Source: an uncultured Spartobacteria bacterium
Lineage (GTDB): Bacteria > Verrucomicrobiota > Verrucomicrobiia > Chthoniobacterales > Chthoniobacteraceae
Length of the DNA: 51,686 nucleotides
Direction of reading: 5' to 3'
Assembly (NCBI GenBank): GCA_903901425.1
Contig: CAIURC010000134.1
Span: 1 to 51,686 of the forward strand
Positions 41,440-50,644 of the stretch are shown here, piece after piece; the stretch's first letter is position 1, and every line of letters starts with the position of its first letter. The position numbers were made by a program, and so were the translations under genes. The notes beneath the pieces were generated by a model that did no database searches, was not told where the DNA came from, and saw nothing but the letters and a program-made list of their open reading frames with translations.

Positions 41440-43941
41440 TCAGGAGTTGCCGGTGGGTGCCGCCTTTTTCGGGGGCTTCTTGGACGTAGCCTTTTTTTCC
41501 CGCGGCTCAAATTCAAAGCCGACTTTGCCGTTCTCGCCCAACACCAGATAGGCGGAGAACGCCCGCTTGGTCTTTGCGGAGACGAACTTTTGGAGCAGGT
41601 CGGTTTTTCCGGTCTGCAGAAGTTTTGTGGCCTGCACACGGGGGATTTCCCGTTGGAGGATCACTTTGCCCATCTTGAACGCGCAGCTCTTCTTGGGCTG
41701 GTTCTCGCAGACAAACCCGTTCGCGGTCTCGAACACCTGGCCGGAACTGCAGCAGCGGCAGGTGCCAAGGGATTCCGGGTTCACGGGTTGGAGTTCCTCG
41801 GTGCTGGTGGCGTCGTTTTCGAAATCGAACTTCTGGCGGTGATCCTCGCCCAAAATCACGGATGCACTGAAAAGCCGCCCCAGCTTGCTCCGGAACCCTT
41901 CCAGGGGACCGACTTTCTTGTCCCTAAGAAGCGCCTGGACTTCAGTCCGTTCCAGTTCCCGGCCGGCCATGTTTTTCCAGACCACCAGTTTGCATTCCTG
42001 GTTGGGGCACTCGTATGCCTTGAAACTTTCGCGGAACGGGCCGGGCGAGGCGCACTTGGGGCAACTCGACTCAAGCGGGGCAAACTCGCCCACCACGGTG
42101 CGGCCCATGCCTTCCCGGACCTTCTGGACGAGGTCTTGGGTGAGGGTCCGAATTTCCTGCATGAACGCGGTCCGTGTCAGGGCGCCGCGTTCGATTTGTT
42201 TGAGTTTGAACTCCCATTCACCGGTGAGCTCGGGCTTGGTGAGCGCCTCGGCGTGGAGCGACCGGAGAAGCGTGATGAGGGAGAGGCCTTTGGCGGTGAC
42301 CACCAGATCCCGTTTGTCCCGGAGAATGTAGCCCTCGGTCAGGAGCCCCTCGATGATCTGGGCGCGCGTGGCTGGGGTGCCCAGACCGCGTTCGCTCATC
42401 GCCTCGCGCAGGTCCTCGTCGTCCACCAATTTTCCTGCGCCTTCCATGGCCGAGAGCAGGGTGGCTTCGTTGAAACGCGCCGGCGGCTTCGTTTCAGACT
42501 GCTTCACCGAAATGTCGCGGGTGTCCGCTTTTTCGCCGGGAGTCACCGGCACCACGGCCTTCTCGGAGTCTGACTCGGACTCGGCCTGTTTGCCGTACAC
42601 CGCCAACCAGCCGGGGTTGGTGACGATCTTGCCGTCGGTCCGGAAACATTCGCCCTGAACCGTGGTGATCCTGACGGTGAGTTCGAACTGCGCGGCCGGG
42701 AAAAAGACGGCGACGAACCGGCGGGTCACCATGTCGAAAATCTTCTCCTCGGTCTCGGAGAGACCGCGGGGATGGGTGCCGGTCGGGACAATCGCAAAGT
42801 GGTCGCTGACCTTGGCGTTGTTGAAAATCCGTTTGTTGGGACGGACCCAGTCGTTCTGGAGGGCGGTCCGGGCGAACGAAGCCACCGAGGCGAGCGGCAT
42901 GTCCTCAAGAATCCGGCGTGCTGTGGAAAGATGATCCTCGGGCAGGTAGCGGGAATCGGTCCGGGGATAGGTGAGGACCTTGTGTTTTTCGTACAGGGCC
43001 TGGGCGATCTGAAGGGTCATCCGGGCGGGAAACCCGAACCGGCTGTTGGCTTCGCGCTGGAGGGTGGTCAGGTCGTAGAGCAGGGGCGGGGCCTGCGTGG
43101 ACGGCGTTTTCTTTTCCTCAATGGTGCCGGGCTGATGCAGGCACTTGGCGCGGATGGCCTCGGCTGCGGCCTGGTCCCAGATCCGTTCGGCGCGGAGATC
43201 CTCTTCGGCTCCTTTTTTAAATGCAGGATCAAACCAGCGGCCCGAGTAGGAGCCCGAGGCGACGCCAAACTCGGCATGGACCTCAAAATAGGTCTTCGGC
43301 TTGAACGCGCGGATCTTGTTTTCGCGGTCGGCAAGAATGGCGAGAGTCGGGGTCTGGACCCGGCCGGAGGTCGTTTTCTGGAAACCGCCGCCCTGGGAGT
43401 TGAACGCGGTGAGGGCGCGGGTGGAGTTGATGCCCACCAGCCAGTCGGCTTCGCTGCGGCTGATGGCGGCATCGGCCAGAGGCTGCAACTCCTCGTCTGG
43501 GCGGAGCCGGGTAAACGCCGTGCGGATGGCTTCCGGAGTCATCGACTGGAGCCAGAGGCGTTTGGTGGTTTTCTGAACCCCGCTGGCCCGCACGATATTG
43601 CGGAAAATGAGTTCGCCCTCGCGGCCGGCGTCGCAGGCGTTCACCACCTCGGTGACGTCCTTCCGTTTGAGCAGCCGTTTGAGCAGGGTCAGCCGGGACG
43701 CATTTTTTTCAATCGGCGCAAGGTCGAACTGCACTGGCAGGACCGGCACGTTTTCAATCTTCCACTTCCCGCGGGCAGGTTCGGCCCCCTCCGGAGCCTG
43801 AATTTCCAGAAGATGACCGACCGCAGAGGAGATCACGTACCGGTCGTTCTCGAAGGTTTCGCCTTCTTTTTTTGCTCCCAGCACGCGGGCAAGGTCCCCC
43901 GCAACACTCGGTTTCTCCGCGATGACGAGGGTTTTGGACAT
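41440..43941 (-). CDS. topB: type IA DNA topoisomerase (topoisomerase III-like)
   Basis: 833 residues from ATG 43941 (MSKTLVIAEKPSVAGDLARV). The TOPRIM domain shows EKPSVA and ACDAGREGELIFR, and the catalytic tyrosine is in VLTYPRTDSRYLPED. GRVQTPTLAILADRE and ARFNEATLLSAMEGAGKL, then RGLGTPATRAQIIEGL are TopB signatures. The C terminus has a zinc-type cluster (CPKCASP then CPNQECK) and two more repeats with CRCCSSGQVFE and LQTGKTDLLQKFVSAK-like blocks, making it longer than E. coli TopB. It relaxes or decatenates DNA by single-strand passage. Upstream neighbours are dprA and yhbY on the same strand. Confidence 0.93.
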   Translation of the reverse strand: MSKTLVIAEKPSVAGDLARVLGAKKEGETFENDRYVISSAVGHLLEIQAPEGAEPARGKWKIENVPVLPVQFDLAPIEKNASRLTLLKRLLKRKDVTEVVNACDAGREGELIFRNIVRASGVQKTTKRLWLQSMTPEAIRTAFTRLRPDEELQPLADAAISRSEADWLVGINSTRALTAFNSQGGGFQKTTSGRVQTPTLAILADRENKIRAFKPKTYFEVHAEFGVASGSYSGRWFDPAFKKGAEEDLRAERIWDQAAAEAIRAKCLHQPGTIEEKKTPSTQAPPLLYDLTTLQREANSRFGFPARMTLQIAQALYEKHKVLTYPRTDSRYLPEDHLSTARRILEDMPLASVASFARTALQNDWVRPNKRIFNNAKVSDHFAIVPTGTHPRGLSETEEKIFDMVTRRFVAVFFPAAQFELTVRITTVQGECFRTDGKIVTNPGWLAVYGKQAESESDSEKAVVPVTPGEKADTRDISVKQSETKPPARFNEATLLSAMEGAGKLVDDEDLREAMSERGLGTPATRAQIIEGLLTEGYILRDKRDLVVTAKGLSLITLLRSLHAEALTKPELTGEWEFKLKQIERGALTRTAFMQEIRTLTQDLVQKVREGMGRTVVGEFAPLESSCPKCASPGPFRESFKAYECPNQECKLVVWKNMAGRELERTEVQALLRDKKVGPLEGFRSKLGRLFSASVILGEDHRQKFDFENDATSTEELQPVNPESLGTCRCCSSGQVFETANGFVCENQPKKSCAFKMGKVILQREIPRVQATKLLQTGKTDLLQKFVSAKTKRAFSAYLVLGENGKVGFEFEPREKKATSKKPPKKAAPTGNS

Positions 43942-44063
43942 GGTCGGCGTGGGTTGCTGCCTCGGGCGCACGGTACACACGGAGCGGACACCCATCCGTG
44001 CCAGATGCCAGTGCGAAGGCGCCGGAACCTAGGGGAACCGGTTGGCAGACGTCAAATCGGTTT

Positions 44064-45215
44064 TCAGGGAGTCTGGGGCGTCGGGGCGGTTGCAGGGCGC
44101 AGCCGGTACTGGGTTCCGGGCAGGGCTTCCACCAGGGTACGCATCTCGAGTCCAAGGAGAATGGCGCTCAGCAGATGGCCCGGTTTGTCGCAGGCTTCAG
44201 ACAGTTCGTCCAGGTGCCGTGGTCCCCGGACCAGCGCCGATAAAATCTGGGCTTCGTCGGGCGTCACCTGGGGGGGCGGAGGGGGTGGGCTGTCGCCGGG
44301 TACGGATGCCGCCGGCCGACGGGAGCCGGGGGCAGCCGAAGGAAAAAGGGCGTTGAGGTCTTCAAGCACATCGGAAGCCGAAGTGACCAATTTCGCCCCC
44401 TGCTGGATAAGCCGGTTGGTTCCAGCTGAGGTCGGCCGGTCGATCGGTCCCGGGACGGCATACACCAACCGGCCTTGGTCGATCGCTTGGTTGGCCGTGA
44501 TCAGCGCGCCGCTCTTGAGACCCGCCTCGACCACCAGAATCCCGCTGCCCCAGCCCGCAACAATCCGGTTCCGGTAGGGGAAATTCGGCACGGCAGGCGG
44601 CGTGTCCATCGGATACTCGCTCAGAACGGCGCCCTGGGCCGCGATTTTTTCCGCGAGCGAGAAGTTTTCAGGGGGATACAGTTGGTTCAGACCGGAGCCG
44701 AGGACGGCCAGGGTGCGTCCCTTGGCGGCCAGAGCCCCCTGATGCGCAGCGGTGTCGATGCCCCGCGCAAGGCCGCTGACCACGGTCAACCCGGCGTAGG
44801 CCAGTTGATAGGACAGCTTTTTCGCGCATTCCACGCCGTAGTACGAAGATTTCCGGGAACCCACCACGGAAACGGCCCGGTGGTCCCGTTCCTGAATCTC
44901 GCCCCAGACGTAGAGCACGACGGGCGGATTATGGATTTCGCGCAGGGAATGCGGGTACAGAGCGTCCCATGGGGTGAGGATGGAGGCGTCAAACGCCCGG
45001 ATCTTGGCCAGTTCGCCTTGGAGATCGACGGAGCTTTCCCACTGGGCAATCGCAGTGGCCACCTCCGGGCCGATGCCGGGGACCTGTTCCAACTGGCCCG
45101 CCCGCGCGGAAAGCACCCGCTCGGGCGACTCGAACTGGTCGAGCAGTTTCCGGAGCCTGACCGGGCCGAGGTTGGGAACCAGGTTCAGCGCGATGCAGGC
45201 CTCGGTCCGCGTCAT
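44064..45215 (-). CDS. dprA: DNA processing protein DprA
   Basis: 383 residues. An N-terminal helical domain (ALNLVPNLGPVRLRKLLDQF, with a helix-hairpin-helix GIGPEVATAI) leads into the Rossmann core: SVVGSRKSSYYG, VSGLARGIDTAAHQGALA, GSGLNQLYPPEN, PYRNRIVAGWG and SGALITANQAIDQGR. The last 70 residues form a winged-helix domain (DEAQILSALVRGPRHLDEL). It loads RecA on incoming single-stranded DNA during transformation. It starts 1 nt after yhbY and lies 122 nt upstream of topB. Its presence suggests, but does not prove, natural competence. Confidence 0.95.
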   Translation of the reverse strand: MTRTEACIALNLVPNLGPVRLRKLLDQFESPERVLSARAGQLEQVPGIGPEVATAIAQWESSVDLQGELAKIRAFDASILTPWDALYPHSLREIHNPPVVLYVWGEIQERDHRAVSVVGSRKSSYYGVECAKKLSYQLAYAGLTVVSGLARGIDTAAHQGALAAKGRTLAVLGSGLNQLYPPENFSLAEKIAAQGAVLSEYPMDTPPAVPNFPYRNRIVAGWGSGILVVEAGLKSGALITANQAIDQGRLVYAVPGPIDRPTSAGTNRLIQQGAKLVTSASDVLEDLNALFPSAAPGSRRPAASVPGDSPPPPPPQVTPDEAQILSALVRGPRHLDELSEACDKPGHLLSAILLGLEMRTLVEALPGTQYRLRPATAPTPQTP

Positions 45216-45216
45216 G

Positions 45217-45498
45217 TCATTCTCCTGCGGATCTCGGCCGGTAATAGACGGCCACGTTGCCCACGCGCATCACCAGTTCGCTTCCCGTGGCCTCTGCAAT
45301 CTGGGGAGCCAGCGTTTTCTTTTCGTCCTTGAAATCGGTGAACTTGATTTTGACCAGTTCGTGCTGGGCCAGAGCAGATTGCAGGCTTGAAATGAAGCCG
45401 GGGCTCATTCCGCCATGACCGAGTTTGAGCGCCGGCTCCAGCAGTTGCGCCCGGGCTTTGAGCGCGCGTTTTTGGGAACCCGAAAGAGAACTGTCCAT
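45217..45498 (-). CDS. yhbY: YhbY/CRM-domain RNA-binding protein
   Basis: 93 residues from ATG 45498 (MDSSLSGSQKRALKARAQLL). The CRM fold signatures LEPALKLGHGGMSP (normally a 'GKxGxT' loop, here GHGGMSP) and LVKIKFTDFKDEKK are present, ending in AVYYRP. YhbY proteins bind 50S ribosomal precursors. The stop is 1 nt from the dprA start, so they form one transcript. Longer open frame upstream runs across the tRNA and is not coding. Confidence 0.85.
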   Translation of the reverse strand: MDSSLSGSQKRALKARAQLLEPALKLGHGGMSPGFISSLQSALAQHELVKIKFTDFKDEKKTLAPQIAEATGSELVMRVGNVAVYYRPRSAGE

Positions 45499-45707
45499 GG
45501 CATGGAGCCTGCCCGAGGAGAAGGGGGCAGGGCCAGAGCAATTCTGGCGGGCAAAAAGAAGGGCGCACCCGGGGCCCCCATTTGTCCCGCCCATGCGTCC
45601 CGGCTCGAACGAAAGATTGGGCATGGATTTCGATAGCCAAAAAACCGCGCGGTGCGGATCGGGCAGGGGACGGGAAGCGGGGTCCGGGATTCCGGAGGAA
45701 AAAATGG

Positions 45708-45780
45708 TGCGCGATGCAGGGTTCGAACCTGCGACTTCTTGCGTGTGAAGCAAGCGCTCTACCACTGAGCTAATCGCGCA
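45708..45780 (-). tRNA. tRNA-Val (anticodon CAC)
   Basis: 73 nt. The acceptor stem TGCGCGA pairs with TCGCGCA, and CCA is encoded at 45707-45705. D arm AGCTCAGTGGTAGAGC, anticodon stem CTTGC/GCAAG with loop TTCACAC (anticodon CAC), variable loop AAGTC, and T arm GCAGG-TTCGAAC-CCTGC are all intact. It reads GTG codons. A plausible promoter lies at 45799-45827. Confidence 0.95.
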
Positions 45781-45798
45781 AAAATCGGAGAGGGGTTC

Positions 45799-45827
45799 CG
45801 TATAGCGGACTCGCCGGGGAAAGCGAA
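45799..45827 (-). promoter_or_regulatory. likely promoter of tRNA-Val
   Basis: On the minus strand: -35 TTCGCT (45827-45822), a 17-nt spacer, and -10 TATACG (45804-45799). A start about 7 nt downstream would leave a 5' leader of roughly 12 nt before the tRNA. The spacing is optimal and both boxes deviate from consensus by two bases. Confidence 0.5.
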
Positions 45828-45907
45828 AGGTTTTTTTCGCGAAGTGGTGTCGACCCGAGCCGGATCCGGCTTTCCACAGGCGCCCATGGGAAGTTAGCCT
45901 TTCCCGC

Positions 45908-48583
45908 ATGACCCCCGAGCACGGAGCAGAAGAATTGCGACTTTTGGAGGAGGTGCGGCGCGAGAAAAACTGGAAACGCTGGGGGCCTTACCTTTCCGAA
46001 CGCCAGTGGGGGACGGTTCGCGAAGATTACTCCGAGACCGGCGATGCCTGGAACTATTTCCCGCACGACCATGCGCGCAGCCGGGCTTACCGCTGGGGCG
46101 AAGATGGGTTGCTCGGAATCAGCGACCGGGAAAGCCGCCTGTGTTTTGCGCTCGCGCTCTGGAACCGGCGGGACCCGATTCTCAAGGAACGGCTATTCGG
46201 GTTGAGCAACCCGCAGGGAAACCACGGCGAGGACGTCAAAGAGGCGTATTATTACCTCAGCTCTAGCCCCACGCATTCCTATCTCAAGGGCCTCTACAAG
46301 TATCCCCAGACCGAATACCCCTACGGATGGTTGATTGAGGAAAATGCCCGGCGCGGCAAACTCGACCGCGAATTCGAACTCCACCAGACCGGGGCATTCG
46401 ACGGAGGCCGGTACTTTGACGTATTTGTCGAATACGCGAAGGCGGCTCCCGAGGACATCCTGATCCGGGTGCGCCTCGAGAACCGCGGCCCGGAGGAAGC
46501 GGAGATCGATGTCCTGCCCACGCTCTGGTTCCGGAACACCTGGGGCTGGGGCCCGTGTTATGGCGGAACCGCCAAGCCCGTTCTGAAGCGGACTAGTTCC
46601 CGGACTGTTCTCGCCAATCACCCGACTCTGGGCGATTTCCAGTTTAGCCTCGAAAAAGAGGCGCCGCTTCTTTTCACGGAGAACGAGACCAACCAGATGC
46701 GGCTCTACGGGGTCCCGAATGGCGTGCCGCACGTCAAAGACGCCTTCCACGATTACGTGGTGCATGGGCGGAAGGACGCCGTGGACACCGATTCCGGAAC
46801 TAAGTGCGCGCCCTTCTACCAGTTGCGAATTCCCGGCGGCAGCAGCGTGGAACTCCAGTTCCGTCTGACGCGGGTGGGGGACGATGGAGCGGCCCCAGCG
46901 GAGTTCGGCACGAAGTTTGATGCGGCGTTTGCGGAACGGATCCGGGAGACCGAGGAATACTACGCGGCGATCACGGCACCGGCGTTGAATGCGGACCAGC
47001 AGCGGGTGGTGCGCCAAGCCTATGCCGGGTTGTTGTGGAGCAAGCAGTTCTACCAGTACGTGGTCAAGGAATGGGTCGATGGCGATCCCGGGATGCCCGG
47101 GCCGCCGCCCGGACATGCCGGGACCCGGAACAGCGACTGGCAGCATCTCCACGCGTGCGACGTGCTCTCCATGCCGGACAAGTGGGAGTACCCGTGGTAC
47201 GCGGCGTGGGACCTCGCGTTTCACATGATCCCCATGGCCCGGGTGGATCCGCATTTTGCCAAGGACCAACTCCAGTTGCTCCTCCGCGAATGGTACATGC
47301 ATCCCAACGGACAAATCCCCGCCTACGAGTGGAATTTCCGGGATGTGAACCCGCCCGTGCACGCATGGGCATGCTGGCGCGTGTACAAGGTGAGCGGCCG
47401 GAAAGGCGAACGCGACCTGCTCTTCCTGGAGCGCTGTTTCCAGAAGCTGCTGCTCAATTTCACCTGGTGGGTGAACCGCAAGGACGTCCAGGGGCGCCAT
47501 ATCTTTTCCGGCGGGTTCCTCGGGCTCGACAACATCGGTCTCTTTGACCGGTCACAGCCGTTGCCCAGCGGGCAGTCCCTGGCGCAGGCCGACGGGACCG
47601 CATGGATGGCTTTTTACTGCGGTACCATGCTGTCCATGGCGCTCGAGTTGGCCCAGACCCGGCCCGCGTACGAGGACATCGCGTCCAAGTTTTTCGAGCA
47701 TTTCGTGGAAATCGTCGACGCCATGAACGCCGTGGGCGGCGGCGGTCTCTGGCACGAAGAGGACGGTTTTTACTACGACCAGTTGTTGATCGAAGGAAAA
47801 CGCACGGTGCCGCTCCGGGTCCGGTCTTTGGTGGGGTTGATCCCGCTTTTGGCGTGCGAGGTGTTGGACCAGCGCAAGATCGACAAACTTCCCGGATTCA
47901 GAAAACGGATGCGGTGGTTCCTTGATCATCGTCCGGACTTGTCCCGCCATATCTCCTGCATGCAACGCCGGGAACGGGAGGGCGAATCCACGCTGCGCCT
48001 CCTCGCCATCCCATCCAAGGAACGCTTGGAACGCGTGCTCCGGTACGTGCTCGACGAGGACGAGTTCCTTTCCCGGTTCGGGATCCGGTCCTTGTCCAAA
48101 CATTACGAGGCCCATCCGTACTCCCTCCAGTTGGACGGCCAGACCTACGGAATTGCCTATGAACCGGGCGAATCCCAGTCCGGCATGTTCGGCGGAAACT
48201 CCAATTGGCGGGGCCCGATCTGGTTCCCGATCAATTACCTGCTCATCGAGGCCCTGGAACGGTACCACCATTTTTACGGAGACACCTTCACTGTGGAGTA
48301 CCCTGTCGGGAGCGGACACCGGGCCAACCTTGGCCAGGTGGCGCGCGGCATCGCGCAACGGCTTTCCACGATCTTCACGCTCGATGAAAAAGGCCGGCGC
48401 CCGTGTTTCGGCGACAACTTCCGGTACGCTGACGACCCGAACTGGCGGGACAACGTGTTGTTCCACGAGTATTTCCATGCCGACGTCGGATGCGGCTTGG
48501 GGGCGAACCATCAGACCGGTTGGACAGCGCTGATCACGCGCTGTCTCGGGATCGTCGGCCGGATTTCCGCCAACACGCACTGA
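45908..48583 (+). CDS. GH63/MGH1-like glycoside hydrolase
   Basis: 891 residues, soluble with no signal peptide. The first 30 residues are charged, then GTVREDYSETGDAWNYFPHDH and KEAYYYLSSSPTHSYLKGLYKYP mark the N-terminal beta domain. The (alpha/alpha)6 barrel contains WEYPWYAAWDLAFHMIPMAR, WYMHPNGQIPAYEWNFRDVN and FGGNSNWRGPIWFPINYLLI, as in MGH1/GH63 enzymes. The acidic residues in AAWDLAF and the late NWRGPIW region are the usual catalytic places. Substrates in bacteria include mannosylglycerate, glucosylglycerate and alpha-glucosides. Cytoplasmic location favours an intracellular compatible solute or oligosaccharide. The ATG at 45908 has TTAGCCT 8 nt upstream and no Shine-Dalgarno sequence. 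Confidence 0.88.
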   Translation: MTPEHGAEELRLLEEVRREKNWKRWGPYLSERQWGTVREDYSETGDAWNYFPHDHARSRAYRWGEDGLLGISDRESRLCFALALWNRRDPILKERLFGLSNPQGNHGEDVKEAYYYLSSSPTHSYLKGLYKYPQTEYPYGWLIEENARRGKLDREFELHQTGAFDGGRYFDVFVEYAKAAPEDILIRVRLENRGPEEAEIDVLPTLWFRNTWGWGPCYGGTAKPVLKRTSSRTVLANHPTLGDFQFSLEKEAPLLFTENETNQMRLYGVPNGVPHVKDAFHDYVVHGRKDAVDTDSGTKCAPFYQLRIPGGSSVELQFRLTRVGDDGAAPAEFGTKFDAAFAERIRETEEYYAAITAPALNADQQRVVRQAYAGLLWSKQFYQYVVKEWVDGDPGMPGPPPGHAGTRNSDWQHLHACDVLSMPDKWEYPWYAAWDLAFHMIPMARVDPHFAKDQLQLLLREWYMHPNGQIPAYEWNFRDVNPPVHAWACWRVYKVSGRKGERDLLFLERCFQKLLLNFTWWVNRKDVQGRHIFSGGFLGLDNIGLFDRSQPLPSGQSLAQADGTAWMAFYCGTMLSMALELAQTRPAYEDIASKFFEHFVEIVDAMNAVGGGGLWHEEDGFYYDQLLIEGKRTVPLRVRSLVGLIPLLACEVLDQRKIDKLPGFRKRMRWFLDHRPDLSRHISCMQRREREGESTLRLLAIPSKERLERVLRYVLDEDEFLSRFGIRSLSKHYEAHPYSLQLDGQTYGIAYEPGESQSGMFGGNSNWRGPIWFPINYLLIEALERYHHFYGDTFTVEYPVGSGHRANLGQVARGIAQRLSTIFTLDEKGRRPCFGDNFRYADDPNWRDNVLFHEYFHADVGCGLGANHQTGWTALITRCLGIVGRISANTH

Positions 48584-49114
48584 CCGGATTCAAGGGGGGG
48601 AACCACGCTGGTCGGGCGGTAAGCAGCAAGCCTGCCGCCCTGCTCAGCCCCCGCAGCCTTGAAGGACAATCTGAAGCGCCTTGGTTTCCGCAAGAACTGC
48701 ATTGGCAAACCGATCGAGCCGCCCAGTCTCAGAATCCGAGGCAATCGCGCGATCCAAAAGCCAAGGGGGCATGACGTGGGGGCACCTGTTGAAAAATGAC
48801 GGATCGGCATTTGGTTGAAAATTCAAAGATCAACATGTGACGCCATGGGCTTCCCGTCCAGAGGGGGGGCTCGCTGCGGAGCCTGTCCGAAGAATCAAGG
48901 TTTCAGAAATGCGGGTGGGGGATCGCGGCATTCCTGTCGTTCCTCTCTGTCCCGACGCAGATCAACCGGGCTCTGTGGAAATTTATGCTGAAGCGAATTC
49001 CCTGCTGAGAACCAAAACACGGGTGAGGGTTGCCCACGCTCTGCGTCAGGGGCTGTGTCTTCCGCATGGAAAGAACGAGTGGACGAGATTCGACGTCTCG
49101 CGTAGCGGTTGTTC
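48584..49114. other. intergenic region, possible small frame only
   Basis: A GGGCGG/CCGCCC inverted repeat (48614-48640) follows the glycosidase without a T run, so it is a weak terminator candidate. A 60-codon minus-strand frame (48644-48826) has a hydrophilic sequence of no known family (ending VLAETKALQIVLQGCGG); I would not call it a gene. Base composition becomes less GC-rich towards the cyclase. Confidence 0.4.
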
Positions 49115-50596
49115 ATGGCCACGTCCATCATGGCTCGTCTGCCCATGGGGGCACGACTACGTTTGCACTTTGCAACGGCTCTCGTTTCGTTGTTCACGTT
49201 TGTCTATGCGCGCCTTGTCTGCACTTTCATGTGCAGTTTGACTCCGGATTCGCTCGCGCGCTCCGTGGGAGCGCTGTTTGTGCTGCACGTCTTTCTTCGG
49301 GAGGTTTTGTTTCGGGTCGTACGCGTGAAGGGTGATGTGCCCCCTGCGCGCAGGGCATATATTTTGTCGATATTGACCTTTGGTGTGACAGGGTGTGTGG
49401 CGGTCGCGTTGCACGCGGTCCTGCATCCGACGTTTCCGTTTGCGAGTCACATCAAGTTAGCCATTGGGTATTGGGCGCTGGGGGCCGGGATCGTTGCGCA
49501 ACTGGAATACCTTCTGTTCGAACGGACGATGCAGACGACAACACCTCTCGCTGCACACTTGCACGAACGGCTGGGGCGAAGGCTCATGGAGGGGTATGTT
49601 GTATTCACTGCAGTCCCGGTGATCGTCCTGCTGTTGACGTTGCGGCGCATCGTGACGGAGTTGGGTGGCCTCCATCGATATGTGCTTGAGGCGACGGTGC
49701 TCGCAGTAGGTTTTACCTCGGCGGCGCTCGTGACGGCTTTTGCGTTCGGGCGCAGCTTGCGGAAGGACTCCGAAAAACTGCTTGAAGCCGTGCGGAAAGT
49801 GGGTGGAGGCAATTTTGAACCGAGTGTGTCAACGAGTCGTCCGGACGAACTGTCGCTGGTGGCCGCAGGCATCAATGACATGGCGAACGGGCTGTTGCTG
49901 CGCGAACGCATTCGGGATGCGTTGGGAAGGTTTGTTTCGCCGGAAGTTGCAACCGAATTCATTGAAAAGTACGCCCGTGATGGGCGGCAGGTCGAACTGG
50001 GTGGGATCAAGCGTGACGTCGTCATCGTGTTCAGCGACCTCCGAGGCTTCACGCAGCTCAGTGAATCACTTCCGCCCGAGCGCTTGATCGGTGTCCTGAA
50101 TGGGTACTTTACGGAAATGGTCGAGGCGATTCGATCCAATGGCGGAATGGTCGACAAGTTCATCGGAGATGCGGTGTTGGCGGTATTCGGCTTGATCGAC
50201 GGAAGTTCGGGTGACAATCCCGCGGTATCGGCGGTGCGGGCGGCAATGGAGATGCATGAGCGATTGGCGAAGTATAATGAAGAGCTTGCCGCGGACGGGA
50301 TTGGACTGAAGTCAGGGATTGGGATTCATGCGGGCGAGGTGGTGGCGGGGTATTTGGGGAGTGTGCAGCGACTTGAATTCACGGTGATTGGGCACAACGT
50401 CAATGTGGCGGCGCGCATTGAAAGTCAGGCCAAAGCCCCCAATCCGCCGCTGCTCGTGAGCGACGAAGTCGCCAAACGCGTAGGATCGGTGTTTGAAATG
50501 GAGTGCGTGGGAGCCGCTCCGTTGAAAGGCGTTGGTGACGAGATGAAACTCTTTACCGTGAAGAAAGCACACCCGTACGAACCATCGACGAAATGA
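49115..50596 (+). CDS. membrane class III adenylate/guanylate cyclase
   Basis: 493 residues from ATG 49115; 49130 is also possible. About six hydrophobic segments occupy residues 10-205 (for example AVPVIVLLLTL), with no recognised sensor domain. A HAMP domain follows (FAFGRSLRKDSEKLLEAVRK, ending INDMANGLLLRERI). The cyclase core spans about 285-470: metal-binding Asp in VVIVFSDLRGFTQLSE, then MVDKFIGDAVLAVFG with the second Asp, and LEFTVIGHNVNVAARIES. It converts ATP (or GTP) to the cyclic nucleotide in response to a membrane signal. The base composition looks less GC-rich than its neighbours. Single gene. Confidence 0.9.
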   Translation: MATSIMARLPMGARLRLHFATALVSLFTFVYARLVCTFMCSLTPDSLARSVGALFVLHVFLREVLFRVVRVKGDVPPARRAYILSILTFGVTGCVAVALHAVLHPTFPFASHIKLAIGYWALGAGIVAQLEYLLFERTMQTTTPLAAHLHERLGRRLMEGYVVFTAVPVIVLLLTLRRIVTELGGLHRYVLEATVLAVGFTSAALVTAFAFGRSLRKDSEKLLEAVRKVGGGNFEPSVSTSRPDELSLVAAGINDMANGLLLRERIRDALGRFVSPEVATEFIEKYARDGRQVELGGIKRDVVIVFSDLRGFTQLSESLPPERLIGVLNGYFTEMVEAIRSNGGMVDKFIGDAVLAVFGLIDGSSGDNPAVSAVRAAMEMHERLAKYNEELAADGIGLKSGIGIHAGEVVAGYLGSVQRLEFTVIGHNVNVAARIESQAKAPNPPLLVSDEVAKRVGSVFEMECVGAAPLKGVGDEMKLFTVKKAHPYEPSTK

Positions 50597-50644
50597 GCCC
50601 GCGCATGGGAGCGTGTGAGGGGCGAGCCCTGTCTGCGGCCCCAG

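Noticed and set aside
40564-42573. A 669-codon open frame on the plus strand
   Set aside because: Antisense to lpxI and topB; low-complexity Gly/Ala/Phe-rich translation with no domain.
48644-48826. A 60-codon minus-strand frame after the glycosidase
   Set aside because: No start signal, no family and no homologue I can recognise; not enough to call a gene.
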